Below are positions 1-8,052 of a stretch of 64,000 nucleotides of DNA, one piece after another; the first letter of the stretch is position 1; the number at the start of each line of letters is the position of its first letter. The notes under the pieces are model-generated. The model did not search any database, was not told where the DNA came from, and saw nothing but the letters and a program-made list of their open reading frames with translations. The stretch is taken from the NCBI RefSeq assembly GCF_900130015.1, contig NZ_FQXS01000004.1:62001-126000 (forward strand), in the 5' to 3' direction. A program made the translations under genes and the position numbers. This stretch comes from Desulfofustis glycolicus DSM 9705 (GTDB lineage Bacteria > Desulfobacterota > Desulfobulbia > Desulfobulbales > Desulfocapsaceae).

Positions 1-299
1 AACTGATCCGAGGCGAGCAGCAATACATTGACGATTTCCGGGGTGGGCACGAGCGTCTTGCTGCGAATCATGCCCAGGACGTTTTCCATGGCATGGGATA
101 GTTCCTGGATCGTCGTCAATCCCATAAATCCGGCGCCACCCTTTATGGAATGGGCGGCGCGGAAGACTTTGTTGACAAGGTCCTCGTCGACATCGGCGGC
201 ATTTTCTTCAATAGATAACAGGTCGTTTTCTATATCGGCGAGATGTTCCAGCGATTCTTCAATAAATCCCTGTAAAATTTCGTCATCTTCAATGTGCAT
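1..299 (-). CDS. cheA: Chemotaxis histidine kinase CheA, N-terminal part (runs off the left edge)
   Basis: Read on the minus strand from the ATG at 299, this gives 99 codons with no stop before the window edge. It is an HPt (P1) domain: a helical acidic start (MHIEDDEILQGFIEESLEHL) and the phosphorylation motif RAAHSIKGGAGFMGL, with the phospho-accepting His at residue 50, close to His48 of E. coli CheA. In CheA this His is autophosphorylated by the C-terminal kinase domain and passes the phosphate to CheY/CheB. Only P1 is visible, so a hybrid kinase or stand-alone HPt cannot be excluded, but a P1 domain at the very N-terminus is typical of CheA. Confidence 0.85.
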   Translation of the reverse strand, partial: MHIEDDEILQGFIEESLEHLADIENDLLSIEENAADVDEDLVNKVFRAAHSIKGGAGFMGLTTIQELSHAMENVLGMIRSKTLVPTPEIVNVLLLASDQ

Positions 300-433
300 A
301 AATCACCCCTGCAGCGAAATGGTTATTCTAATCAGTTAATTCTATACATAGTGAATAATGAAAGTACAGGAATTTTTCTGAAAGGCAGGATAGGCAGGGG
401 ATCGTCGGGTGTCGGGGAGCACTTGCTGGTGAG

Positions 434-889
434 TCAGGGCTGGGAGAATTTTTCTATTGCCACGACGGTGAGTTCGTAGGTGAGATGATGGCCGGCCAAT
501 GGGTGGTTGTAATCGAGCACCACCGTCTCGTCGTGCACCTCGATAATGGTCGCCGGGACCGAATGCTGTTTGCCGTCACGTTCGACCTTTTGTGAGATGA
601 GCATCCCCGCTTTAGGTTCGAACCGATGTCCGATGGTGTTTCGGGGGACTTCGTGAAGCAGGTTTTTCATCCGGGGACCGTATCCTTCGTCGGGATCCAC
701 TCGTACCGTTCTCGTTTCTCCGATCTTCATGCCGGTCAAGGTCTGTTCAACGGACGGTGGCAATTCTGCATCCCCGATACGCAGCGACATCGGCTTGTCT
801 GCGGGTACCCTCATAAAAACTGCACCGTTATCCAGTTTTCCGATGAAGGTAAGAGTGATCCGATCTTGATTTTCTACTATGGGTTCCAT
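434..889 (-). CDS. FKBP-type peptidyl-prolyl cis-trans isomerase (SlyD-like)
   Basis: 151 residues from the ATG at 889, which has a GAGGGAA ribosome site; an upstream in-frame start would add 15 unlikely residues. The layout is that of the short SlyD group: an FKBP strand (ITLTFIGKLDNGAVF), GMKIGETRTVRVDPDEGYGPR, an inserted-flap chaperone region (about residues 65-115), and the closing FKBP motif DYNHPLAGHHLTYELTVV. There is no His-rich metal-binding tail and no signal peptide, so it should be cytoplasmic and assist proline isomerisation during folding. It lies alone between cheA and the his genes. Confidence 0.88.
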   Translation of the reverse strand: MEPIVENQDRITLTFIGKLDNGAVFMRVPADKPMSLRIGDAELPPSVEQTLTGMKIGETRTVRVDPDEGYGPRMKNLLHEVPRNTIGHRFEPKAGMLISQKVERDGKQHSVPATIIEVHDETVVLDYNHPLAGHHLTYELTVVAIEKFSQP

Positions 890-1042
890 GTTCCCTCGAT
901 GCTCTTGCTTATTGCTCTGCTGGTGTCTTCTCAACGCGCCAGTAAAAAATGATTGTACAGCAACGCGTCACCATCTTATTTCTCGGTGGTCGACAATACT
1001 AGTGACTGGAGTGATGCGTGTCAAATTTTCTCAGCGGTTTTC

Positions 1043-1071
1043 TTGACAAAAGGTGTTCGGCCCCCTAATGT
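1043..1071 (+). promoter_or_regulatory. Candidate sigma-70 promoter for hisI-hisG-engB
   Basis: TTGACA at 1043-1048 and TAATGT at 1066-1071, separated by 17 nt, about 80 bp before the hisI start. The -35 is a perfect consensus and the -10 is weak. Confidence 0.5.
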
Positions 1072-1151
1072 AGGGTGCCCCGGCCAGACGGGTTCTCACC
1101 GCCTGGCGTTGCGGGCATCGGGATAACCGGTACAACAGAGCAAACACAGGC

Positions 1152-1541
1152 ATGGCGGGTATGATACAACTCAATTTCAGCAAGTCGGCGGACGGGCTGT
1201 TGCCGGCAATTGTCCAGGAAGCGGAAACCGGTCGCATTTTGATGCTGGCCTATATCAATCAGCAGGCCTTCACAGAAACGCTGGTGACCGGTTATGCCCA
1301 TTATTGGAGCCGGTCCCGGCAAACATTGTGGCAGAAGGGCGAGACATCGGGGCATCGGCAGGAGATAGTCGAAATTCTTGTTGATTGCGACGAAGACACG
1401 ATCGTTTACGTCGTTCGTCAACAGGGCGGGGCAGCCTGCCATAAAGGATATCCCTCCTGTTTTTATCGACGGGTCGAAGACGGGGCGCTGCAGGTTGTCG
1501 AACAGCGTGTTTTTGATCCTGAAACTGTATACAAAAAATAG
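1152..1541 (+). CDS. hisI: Phosphoribosyl-AMP cyclohydrolase
   Basis: 129 residues, full length for the single-domain enzyme without a fused HisE. It opens the adenine ring of PR-AMP in histidine synthesis. Typical blocks are visible: [38 protein letters not shown], and the metal-binding [11 protein letters not shown] with two Cys in [15 protein letters not shown] (Zn/Mg site). Starts at 1152 or 1161 are both possible. It is followed after 39 bp by hisG, so the two form one unit, probably read from the promoter at 1043. Confidence 0.96.
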   Translation: MAGMIQLNFSKSADGLLPAIVQEAETGRILMLAYINQQAFTETLVTGYAHYWSRSRQTLWQKGETSGHRQEIVEILVDCDEDTIVYVVRQQGGAACHKGYPSCFYRRVEDGALQVVEQRVFDPETVYKK

Positions 1542-1580
1542 CGGACAGCTGTTTCAGCGCCGATACGACCGGGTGACAAG

Positions 1581-2453
1581 ATGCAGGTATTGAAATTAGG
1601 GCTTCCCAAAGGAAGCCTGGAAAAAGCGACGATCGAGTTGTTCGAAAAAGCAGGCTGGCTGATTAAGCCGGCAGCCAGGAATTATTTTCCCAAAATCGAC
1701 GATCCAGAACTCGATTGTTCGATCTGTCGTCCCCAGGAAATGTCGCGCTATATCGAAGGGGGAATGCTCGACGCGGGCATTACCGGAAAAGACTGGACCG
1801 AGGAGAACGAGTCCGAGGCGGTGATTGTTGCCGACCTGATTTATTCGAAAGTCAGTAATAAACCGACAAGGTGGGTCATTGCCGTTGCCGGAGATTCAGA
1901 AATCAGGTCGATCGAAGACTTGCAGGGAAAGCGGGTAGCTACCGAGTTGGTCAATGTTACCCGAAGGTTCTTTGCGTCCCGCAATATCGCCGTCGATATC
2001 GAATTTTCCTGGGGAGCCACGGAGGCAAAGGTGGTTTCAGGACTTGCCGATGCAATCGTCGAGGTTACCGAAACGGAGAGCACCATTCGCGCCCACGGTC
2101 TGCGAATCATCCACGAGTTGATGGAGTCGAACACCCAGCTGATTGCCAACAAAGACGCATGGAACGACCCGTGGAAGCGGCAGAAGATAGAAAATATCTC
2201 GTTGCTGCTGCAGGGGGCGCTGAGAGCTGATCGTATCGTCGGCCTGAAGATGAATGTGGAGAACACCAATCTCGATCAACTGGTCAGCATCCTGCCCAGT
2301 CTCAATGCGCCGACGATTGCGCCGTTGTACCAGTCGACATGGTTTTCCGTGGAAACCGTTGTTTCTGAAGATATCGTCCGGGATCTCATTCCCCGCCTGA
2401 TTGCCAGGGGCGCCGAGGGAATTATCGAATATCCGCTCAACAAGGTCATCTGA
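1581..2453 (+). CDS. hisG: ATP phosphoribosyltransferase, long form
   Basis: 290 residues. It catalyses the first, feedback-controlled step of histidine synthesis, joining ATP and PRPP. The N-terminal catalytic lobe has LGLPKGSLEKATIELF and GMLDAGITGKDW; the PRPP-site loop is GLADAIVEVTETESTIRAHG. The C-terminal ACT-like regulatory domain (about residues 210-290, ending RGAEGIIEYPLNKVI) marks the long HisG form, which does not need HisZ. The stop is 4 bp before the engB start. Confidence 0.97.
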   Translation: MQVLKLGLPKGSLEKATIELFEKAGWLIKPAARNYFPKIDDPELDCSICRPQEMSRYIEGGMLDAGITGKDWTEENESEAVIVADLIYSKVSNKPTRWVIAVAGDSEIRSIEDLQGKRVATELVNVTRRFFASRNIAVDIEFSWGATEAKVVSGLADAIVEVTETESTIRAHGLRIIHELMESNTQLIANKDAWNDPWKRQKIENISLLLQGALRADRIVGLKMNVENTNLDQLVSILPSLNAPTIAPLYQSTWFSVETVVSEDIVRDLIPRLIARGAEGIIEYPLNKVI

Positions 2454-2457
2454 AGCG

Positions 2458-3051
2458 ATGGAATTCTTCGAGACCGCGTTCGTCGTCAGCGCCCATCGTC
2501 TCGACCAATTACCGCAGGATAATCTACCGGAGATTGTTTTTGCCGGCCGCTCCAATGTCGGCAAGTCAAGCCTGCTCAATACCCTGCTTAACCGCAAACA
2601 GCTGGTAAAAGTCAGTTCCCGTCCCGGCAAGACCACCGGACTCAACTATTTCCTCGTTGAAAACGCTGCCTATTTCGTCGATTTGCCGGGTTACGGCTAT
2701 GCCAAAGTCGGCAAAGATCTCCGCACCCAATGGGGCAAACTGATCACCTCCTACCTGCAGACCCGCAGTCAAATAGCCTGCGTTGTGGTCATCATGGATC
2801 TGCGGCACGGGGTTAAGCATCTCGACAGCGAGCTGCTGGGCTGGCTACGCCAGCACGGTGTTCCGTTTCTCACCGTCTACACGAAGGCCGACAAGCTTTC
2901 CGGAAACGAACGGAGCAGAAACAGTAGCCTGCTCGATGCCGGACATGGTTTGCGACCGGACGAGAGAATTATCTTTTCCGCGACCAGCAGGCTCGGCCGC
3001 GAACCACTTATTGAACGACTCCAGACCATTGCCGGCATCGCCAAGCGATGA
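2458..3051 (+). CDS. engB: Ribosome biogenesis GTP-binding protein EngB/YsxC
   Basis: 197 residues from the ATG at 2458, 4 bp after hisG; the frame opens upstream inside hisG, but family members start at this position (MEFFETAFVVSAH). GTPase motifs: GRSNVGKSS (G1), a threonine in KTTGLNYF (G2), DLPGYGYA (G3), TKADK (G4) and SATS (G5). The family helps assemble the large ribosomal subunit. The two bases after the G4 motif look normal and nothing is truncated. It ends the his-operon fragment. Confidence 0.96.
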   Translation: MEFFETAFVVSAHRLDQLPQDNLPEIVFAGRSNVGKSSLLNTLLNRKQLVKVSSRPGKTTGLNYFLVENAAYFVDLPGYGYAKVGKDLRTQWGKLITSYLQTRSQIACVVVIMDLRHGVKHLDSELLGWLRQHGVPFLTVYTKADKLSGNERSRNSSLLDAGHGLRPDERIIFSATSRLGREPLIERLQTIAGIAKR

Positions 3052-3213
3052 GGCACAACTTGCACATCGTTGCTGTTTGCCAGAGGTGTCGTCAATCGGC
3101 GAATCTGTGCTCGAATCGACGTCTGTTCCTGGTAAATTCTCTTGAACAGATCTGCTTAATGCATTAAGTTCCCAGTTCATCCGACGTATACTCATTCAGA
3201 GGAGAGATGAACC

Positions 3214-3486
3214 ATGTCCCCATTTTCCCACCTTCCCTGCTGGACTATCATGAATTGTGCCGAAGACAAGGAGTGCCCTGCCAAGCTGAACCCGCACAAG
3301 GATTGCTGGGAGGTGTTCAGTGAGGTCGACAGTACGGCCTTCAACATCTGCCAGGACTGTATCGTTTTTCTCTCCCGTCAGGAAGAATCGGTGCTGTCCC
3401 ACCAGGAGATGGAGCAGATCATGATGAGAAAGGGAATCGACATTTCGACGATGGCCTTTCCCTGTCGAGGCAGGATCGATCACTAA
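3214..3486 (+). CDS. Small Cys-rich protein of the two-CW-domain type
   Basis: 90 residues with a good ribosome site (AGAGGAGAG) before the ATG at 3214. Its cysteines form a pattern seen in small 'two-CW' proteins: CWTIMNC, ECPAK, DCWEV and CQDC, plus a C-terminal CRGR. The set could bind a metal or form disulfides; no signal peptide is seen. Such proteins are common in Desulfobacterota and Geobacter, often near signalling genes, with no known function. It is transcribed alone in the 490 bp between engB and the convergent lepA. Confidence 0.75.
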   Translation: MSPFSHLPCWTIMNCAEDKECPAKLNPHKDCWEVFSEVDSTAFNICQDCIVFLSRQEESVLSHQEMEQIMMRKGIDISTMAFPCRGRIDH

Positions 3487-3541
3487 GCCGGATTTCCCCA
3501 GACACCTTCCCGGTACGTTACGTTATCCGCCGGTGTTGATA

Positions 3542-5341
3542 TCAATCCGCGTCGCGCTTGAGCACGGAAAGAAACGCGCTTTGCGGAATTTCGACATTGC
3601 CGACGGTTTTCATCCGCTTTTTTCCCGCTTTCTGTTTTTCCAGCAGTTTTCGCTTTCTTGTAATATCGCCGCCATAACATTTGGCGGTCACGTCTTTGCG
3701 CAGGGCGGAGACATTAGTCCGGGCGATGATCGTTGTGCCGATGGCTGCCTGGATGGCGATCTTGAACATCTGTCGCGGGATTTCTTCCTTGAGCTGCTCG
3801 CAGGCGCTCAGTCCGCGCTCCCTGGCGTTCGAGCGGTGAACCAATTGAGAGAGGGCGTCCACGACCTCACCGTTGACCAGGATGTCGAGCTTCACCAGAT
3901 CGCTTGAGCGGTAATCGAGCAGTTCATAATCGAAGGAACCGTACCCCTGGGTGATGGATTTCAGGCGATCATAAAAGTCGTAGATGACTTCGCCGAGCGG
4001 CAGTTCACAGGTGAATTCGATACGGCCCGGCGTCGGGTAGTGATAGTTGGTATTTTCCCCGCGCCGTTCCATGCACAGATTCATCACCGCCCCCATATAT
4101 CGTTCCGGAATCAGGATCGATGCCTTGATATACGGTTCTTCGGTCCGGGCTATCTTGGAAGGGTCGGGGAAATGGGCCGGATTGTCGACCATGATCTCGG
4201 TCTGATCGGTCAGCGTAAAACGATACCGGACCGACGGCACTGTCAGAATCAGGGAAATATCGAATTCCCGTTCGAGCCGTTCCTGGACGACTTCGAGATG
4301 CAGCAGACCGAGAAATCCGCAACGAAAACCAAAACCCAAGGCAGCGGAAGAGTCTTTCTGGAAGGAGAGGGCGGCATCGTTGAGTTGCAGTTTCTCCAGT
4401 GCTGCGACCAGATCTTCGTAATCGTCGGCAGCAATCGGATAGAGCGAAGAAAAGACGACCGGTAAGACTTCACGGAAACCGGCGAGCGGAACAGCGCACG
4501 GCCTGTCCCGCAACGTGATCGTGTCGCCGGGTTTGGCGTCACCTACCGATTTGATACCGGCCAGGATGTAGCCGACTTCACCGGCGCTCAATTGTTTGCA
4601 CGGCTCCTTGCGCAGACGAAACAAGCCGACTTCTTCGACCCGATGAGACGCCCCGGTAGACATGAGGACAATCTGGTCCCCTTGCTTGACGCTGCCGTTG
4701 ATAATCCGGCACGATATTACGGTGCCGCGATAGGAATCGTAGGTGGCGTCAAAGATACGGGCCTGTAGCGGAGCGTCGATGCTGCCCTTGGGAGGGGGCA
4801 GATGGGTGACGATGGCTTCCAAAATCTCGGCGACTCCGGTCCCGTTCTTGGCAGAGCACATTTGAATAAGGTCGGCTTCGAGTCCGAGATCCTCTTCGAT
4901 CTGGAAGGTTACCCGTTCCGGTTCGGCCGAGGGCAGGTCGATCTTGTTGATCACCGGAATCACGACAAGATCGTTTTCCATCGCCAGATAGAGATTGGCC
5001 AGCGTCTGGGCCTCGACGCCCTGGGCCGCATCAACGAGCAACAGGGCGCCTTCGCAGGAGGCCAGGGCCCGGGAGACCTCATAGCTGAAGTCGACATGGC
5101 CCGGTGTGTCGACCAGATTCAGGGCGTAAGTGTTGCCGTCGCGTGCCGTATAGGGCAGACAAATTGTCTGACTTTTTATCGTGATACCGCGTTCCCGTTC
5201 GATGTCCATTGTATCGAGCAGCTGGTCCTTGAATTCGCGGGCAGTCACCAGGTCGCACAGTTGGATCATGCGGTCGGCAAGGGTCGACTTTCCGTGGTCG
5301 ATATGGGCTATTATGCTGAAATTACGGATATGGTTCATCAT
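3542..5341 (-). CDS. lepA: Elongation factor 4 (LepA), ribosome back-translocating GTPase
   Basis: 599 residues, full length. The GTPase domain has AHIDHGKST, the switch-[16 protein letters not shown] and SAKNG; domains II, III and V resemble EF-G. The LepA-specific C-terminal domain is present ([19 protein letters not shown]). Two ATG codons lie in tandem (5341 and 5338). LepA acts on ribosomes in initiation or back-translocation. It is divergent from rpoH; a MITE copy (5407-5546) lies 65 bp before its start and so probably within or next to its promoter. Confidence 0.98.
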   Translation of the reverse strand: MMNHIRNFSIIAHIDHGKSTLADRMIQLCDLVTAREFKDQLLDTMDIERERGITIKSQTICLPYTARDGNTYALNLVDTPGHVDFSYEVSRALASCEGALLLVDAAQGVEAQTLANLYLAMENDLVVIPVINKIDLPSAEPERVTFQIEEDLGLEADLIQMCSAKNGTGVAEILEAIVTHLPPPKGSIDAPLQARIFDATYDSYRGTVISCRIINGSVKQGDQIVLMSTGASHRVEEVGLFRLRKEPCKQLSAGEVGYILAGIKSVGDAKPGDTITLRDRPCAVPLAGFREVLPVVFSSLYPIAADDYEDLVAALEKLQLNDAALSFQKDSSAALGFGFRCGFLGLLHLEVVQERLEREFDISLILTVPSVRYRFTLTDQTEIMVDNPAHFPDPSKIARTEEPYIKASILIPERYMGAVMNLCMERRGENTNYHYPTPGRIEFTCELPLGEVIYDFYDRLKSITQGYGSFDYELLDYRSSDLVKLDILVNGEVVDALSQLVHRSNARERGLSACEQLKEEIPRQMFKIAIQAAIGTTIIARTNVSALRKDVTAKCYGGDITRKRKLLEKQKAGKKRMKTVGNVEIPQSAFLSVLKRDAD

Positions 5342-5406
5342 TGTTTACGAAAAGATAACTGGCTGGAAGAAGATTGGTCAGCGTTCGGGTTTTTGCAAAC
5401 CAGGAC

Positions 5407-5546
5407 GAGCCATTTGCAAAACAATCTTTTCGCCCAAACTCTGCGTTATGATCAAAATTTTATCCTCGGAATATCAACTATATGCCTGTGGTAAAATTTT
5501 TCGCATGCCTTGATTATGAACGAAAATCTAAGTTTTGCAAAAGGCT
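5407..5546 (+). mobile_element. MITE-like palindromic element, copy A
   Basis: 140 bp, one of four related copies in the window. The ends are inverted repeats (GAGCCATTTGCAAAAC on the left; the right end reads GAGCCTTTTGCAAAAC in reverse complement), and the interior is imperfectly palindromic as well, so the whole unit can fold into one long hairpin. The 6-bp sequence CAGGAC flanks both sides (5401-5406 and 5547-5552), as expected for a target-site duplication. It has no coding capacity. It sits in the lepA/rpoH divergent promoter region. Confidence 0.85.
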
Positions 5547-5661
5547 CAGGACTTCTATCATTAAAACTGAAAAATAAAAAATAAAATATTCTCTACCCGA
5601 TGGATGTGGTAGGATGGACTGTGGTGCAGGGGGGCCTAAAACAAGACCGTGGACATAGCAA

Positions 5662-5689
5662 TTGCACTTTTTCTCTGATGAAGTAAAAT
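5662..5689 (+). promoter_or_regulatory. Candidate rpoH promoter
   Basis: TTGCAC (5662-5667), 16 nt, TAAAAT (5684-5689), about 50 bp before the rpoH start. The 115 bp between the MITE and this promoter are AT-rich, and I see no other gene in the 5342-5741 gap. Confidence 0.45.
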
Positions 5690-5741
5690 AACAGTTTTTT
5701 CAAGAAATGACCAGGGGTACCGTGGAGCCTCGAATAATAGT

Positions 5742-6722
5742 ATGAGTAGAGACGACAACACAACAACGGTGGATCTGGAGGAACACGAAAATCCGCTGAT
5801 CTCTGTTCCCGACGATGAGAACCTGCCGGCGCTCAGCAACCCGGCCCTCCATCGATATCTCCAGGAAATCAGCCAGTATGAGTTATTATCCCGTGAAGAG
5901 ACGGAAGAGCTGGCGATACGATTTCGAGAAACCGGCGACCCGAATGCTGCCTACCGGCTCGTTTCCTCGAATCTTCGACTGGTTGTCAAAGTTGCCATGG
6001 ATTTCCAGAAATACTGGATGCAAAATTTCATGGATCTGATCCAGGAAGGAAATGTCGGACTAGTTCAGGCCACAAAGAAATTCGATCCCTATCGAGGCGT
6101 TAAATTTTCCTATTACGCAGCTTATTGGATTAGGGCCTATGTGCTCAAATTCATAATGGATAATTGGCGTTTGGTGAAAATCGGCACGACCCAGGCTCAG
6201 AGAAAACTCTTTTTCAGTCTCAACAAAGAAAAGAAACTTCTCGAGGCGCAGGGCTTTCAACCGGAACCCAAACTGCTTGCCGAACGGCTCAACGTCAAAG
6301 AAAAAGAAGTCGTGGAGATGAGCCAGCGGATGGACAGCTGGGATGTTTCCCTGGAAAGTCCGGTCAAAAACGATTCAGACGACGAGCAGAAAAGCTTTAT
6401 TCCAAGCGACGACCCGAGCATCGAATCACGGATCGCCGGCCGGGAAATGAAGCAGCGGCTCCAGGAGTTGCTCGAGAAACTCAAGGAAAATCTCAACGAT
6501 AAAGAACGGATGATCCTCGAGGAGCGATTGCTGACCGACGAACCACTGACCCTGCAGACCATCGCCGATAAATTTGCCATCTCCCGGGAACGGGTTCGTC
6601 AGATCGAAGTCAACCTCCTTGCGAAAATGAAGAAGTACCTCGAGGCAGAAATGCCTGACATCGTCGATTTCTTCGACGGAGAAAAAATCATCGTCAACAC
6701 CTCCGGGTCTTCACCGTCCTGA
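5742..6722 (+). CDS. rpoH: RNA polymerase heat-shock sigma factor RpoH (sigma-32)
   Basis: 326 residues. Sigma-70 family region 1.2/2 is present (ALHRYLQEISQYELLSREET; LVKVAMDFQKYWMQNFMDLIQEGNVGL; KFDPYRGVKFSYYAAYWIRAY). The RpoH box is recognisable just after region 2.4 (QRKLFFSLNKEKK), which sets it apart from RpoD/RpoS. Region 4.2 has the helix-turn-helix LQTIADKFAISRERVRQIE. The acidic extensions at both ends are slightly longer than in E. coli. The factor should direct heat-shock genes. It is 46 bp ahead of the aminotransferase gene and may be co-transcribed. Confidence 0.95.
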   Translation: MSRDDNTTTVDLEEHENPLISVPDDENLPALSNPALHRYLQEISQYELLSREETEELAIRFRETGDPNAAYRLVSSNLRLVVKVAMDFQKYWMQNFMDLIQEGNVGLVQATKKFDPYRGVKFSYYAAYWIRAYVLKFIMDNWRLVKIGTTQAQRKLFFSLNKEKKLLEAQGFQPEPKLLAERLNVKEKEVVEMSQRMDSWDVSLESPVKNDSDDEQKSFIPSDDPSIESRIAGREMKQRLQELLEKLKENLNDKERMILEERLLTDEPLTLQTIADKFAISRERVRQIEVNLLAKMKKYLEAEMPDIVDFFDGEKIIVNTSGSSPS

Positions 6723-6768
6723 GTGACGGCCGCTCGTTTCCCGTCAACCTCTGCCTTTTCGCCGGCCA

Positions 6769-7953
6769 ATGAACGTACCGTTGCTCGACCTGAAGCCGCA
6801 ACTCGACGAGTTGCGTGAAGAGATCATCGAAAAGGTGATCGAAGTTATCGACTCGACGCGTTATATCCAAGGACCCGAAGTCGATGCCCTGGAAGCGGAG
6901 GTGGCCGACTATTGCGGCGGGGCTCACGCGATCGGCGTCTCCAGCGGTACCGACGCGTTGCTCGTGGCGTTGATGGCACTTGACATCGGTCCCGGCGATC
7001 AGGTCCTCACCACCCCGTTTTCTTTTTTCGCGACCATGGGTGTTATCCTTCGCCTCGGAGCACGTCCGGTGTTTGCCGATATCGACCCGGTGTCCTTTAA
7101 TATCGATCCGAACCAGCTGGAAATCGCGCTGGCGCAAGATCGTGATCGCCGGATCAAAGCGGTAATCCCGGTTCATCTCTACGGCCAATGTGCCGAGATG
7201 ACGAAAATTGTTTCCTTGTGTGAACACTATCGGGTACCCCTCGTCGAGGATGCCGCGCAGGCGATCGGTGCAGAGGTGCCGTTTTCTCGTCCCGGATCGT
7301 CACCTGCCTGGCGTCGAGCCGGGACGCTCGGTATCGCGGGCTGTTTTTCTTTCTTTCCGAGCAAAAACCTCGGAGGAATCGGCGACGGCGGTATGGTTAT
7401 CAGCCAGGATCCGGATATGGCAGCGAAAATCAGGTTGTTACGCAATCACGGAGCCTACCCGAAGTATTACCATGCCCTTGTCGGCGGGAATTTCCGTCTC
7501 GACCCGATTCAGGCGGCCGTACTGCGTGTTAAACTTCCCCAACTTGACGTCTGGCATGCCCAGCGACGAGAGAACGCGCATCGTTACGACGAATTGTTCA
7601 CGGCGAGCGGTTTGTTAGGCAATGGACGTATCTCGTTGCCCCGCGCCGTTTTTGCCGATCAGGCCGCAAAGCAGACGAAAGAAGTCAACTACCATATCTA
7701 CAACCAGTATGTTATCAGGGTACAGGAGCGGGATGCCATGCGGATATGGTTGCAGGACAGCGGGGTGACCACCGAGATTTACTACCCGCTCGGCCTTCAC
7801 CAGCAGCAGTGCCTGCAGCCGATTTCATCTTCCGTCCCGATGCCTCACACCGAACAGGCAGCCCTGGAAACGTTGGCTCTGCCAATCTTTCCGGGCCTGA
7901 CTGAGGAAATGCAACACCATGTCGTGCAAACCATTCAGGCGTTTTACGGCTAG
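6769..7953 (+). CDS. DegT/DnrJ/EryC1/StrS family sugar aminotransferase
   Basis: 394 residues, a PLP-dependent (fold type I) aminotransferase acting on nucleotide-linked keto-sugars. It has the family opening NVPLLDLKPQLDELREEI, the PLP-phosphate loop SSGTDAL, the Asp of EDAAQAIGA, and the Schiff-base Lys199 in FFPSKNLGGIGDGG, where the Lys proves an active aminotransferase rather than a dehydratase. The sequence is close in style to WbpE-like enzymes that make 3-amino sugars. Its partner genes are not nearby, so the substrate is unknown. The weak ribosome site suggests coupling to rpoH. Confidence 0.9.
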   Translation: MNVPLLDLKPQLDELREEIIEKVIEVIDSTRYIQGPEVDALEAEVADYCGGAHAIGVSSGTDALLVALMALDIGPGDQVLTTPFSFFATMGVILRLGARPVFADIDPVSFNIDPNQLEIALAQDRDRRIKAVIPVHLYGQCAEMTKIVSLCEHYRVPLVEDAAQAIGAEVPFSRPGSSPAWRRAGTLGIAGCFSFFPSKNLGGIGDGGMVISQDPDMAAKIRLLRNHGAYPKYYHALVGGNFRLDPIQAAVLRVKLPQLDVWHAQRRENAHRYDELFTASGLLGNGRISLPRAVFADQAAKQTKEVNYHIYNQYVIRVQERDAMRIWLQDSGVTTEIYYPLGLHQQQCLQPISSSVPMPHTEQAALETLALPIFPGLTEEMQHHVVQTIQAFYG

Positions 7954-8052
7954 CCGGCGTGGTATCACCCAGTTGGTGCACGATACCCGACAGCCATGTC
8001 CTTTGATCACCAGGTATCGCCCTGTCATACCGGATCACGTGACGCCGTAAAA

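Noticed and set aside
4802-5494. A 230-codon plus-strand open frame opposite the lepA 5' end and running into MITE copy A
   Set aside because: Antisense to the conserved GTPase domain of lepA; it runs into a mobile repeat.
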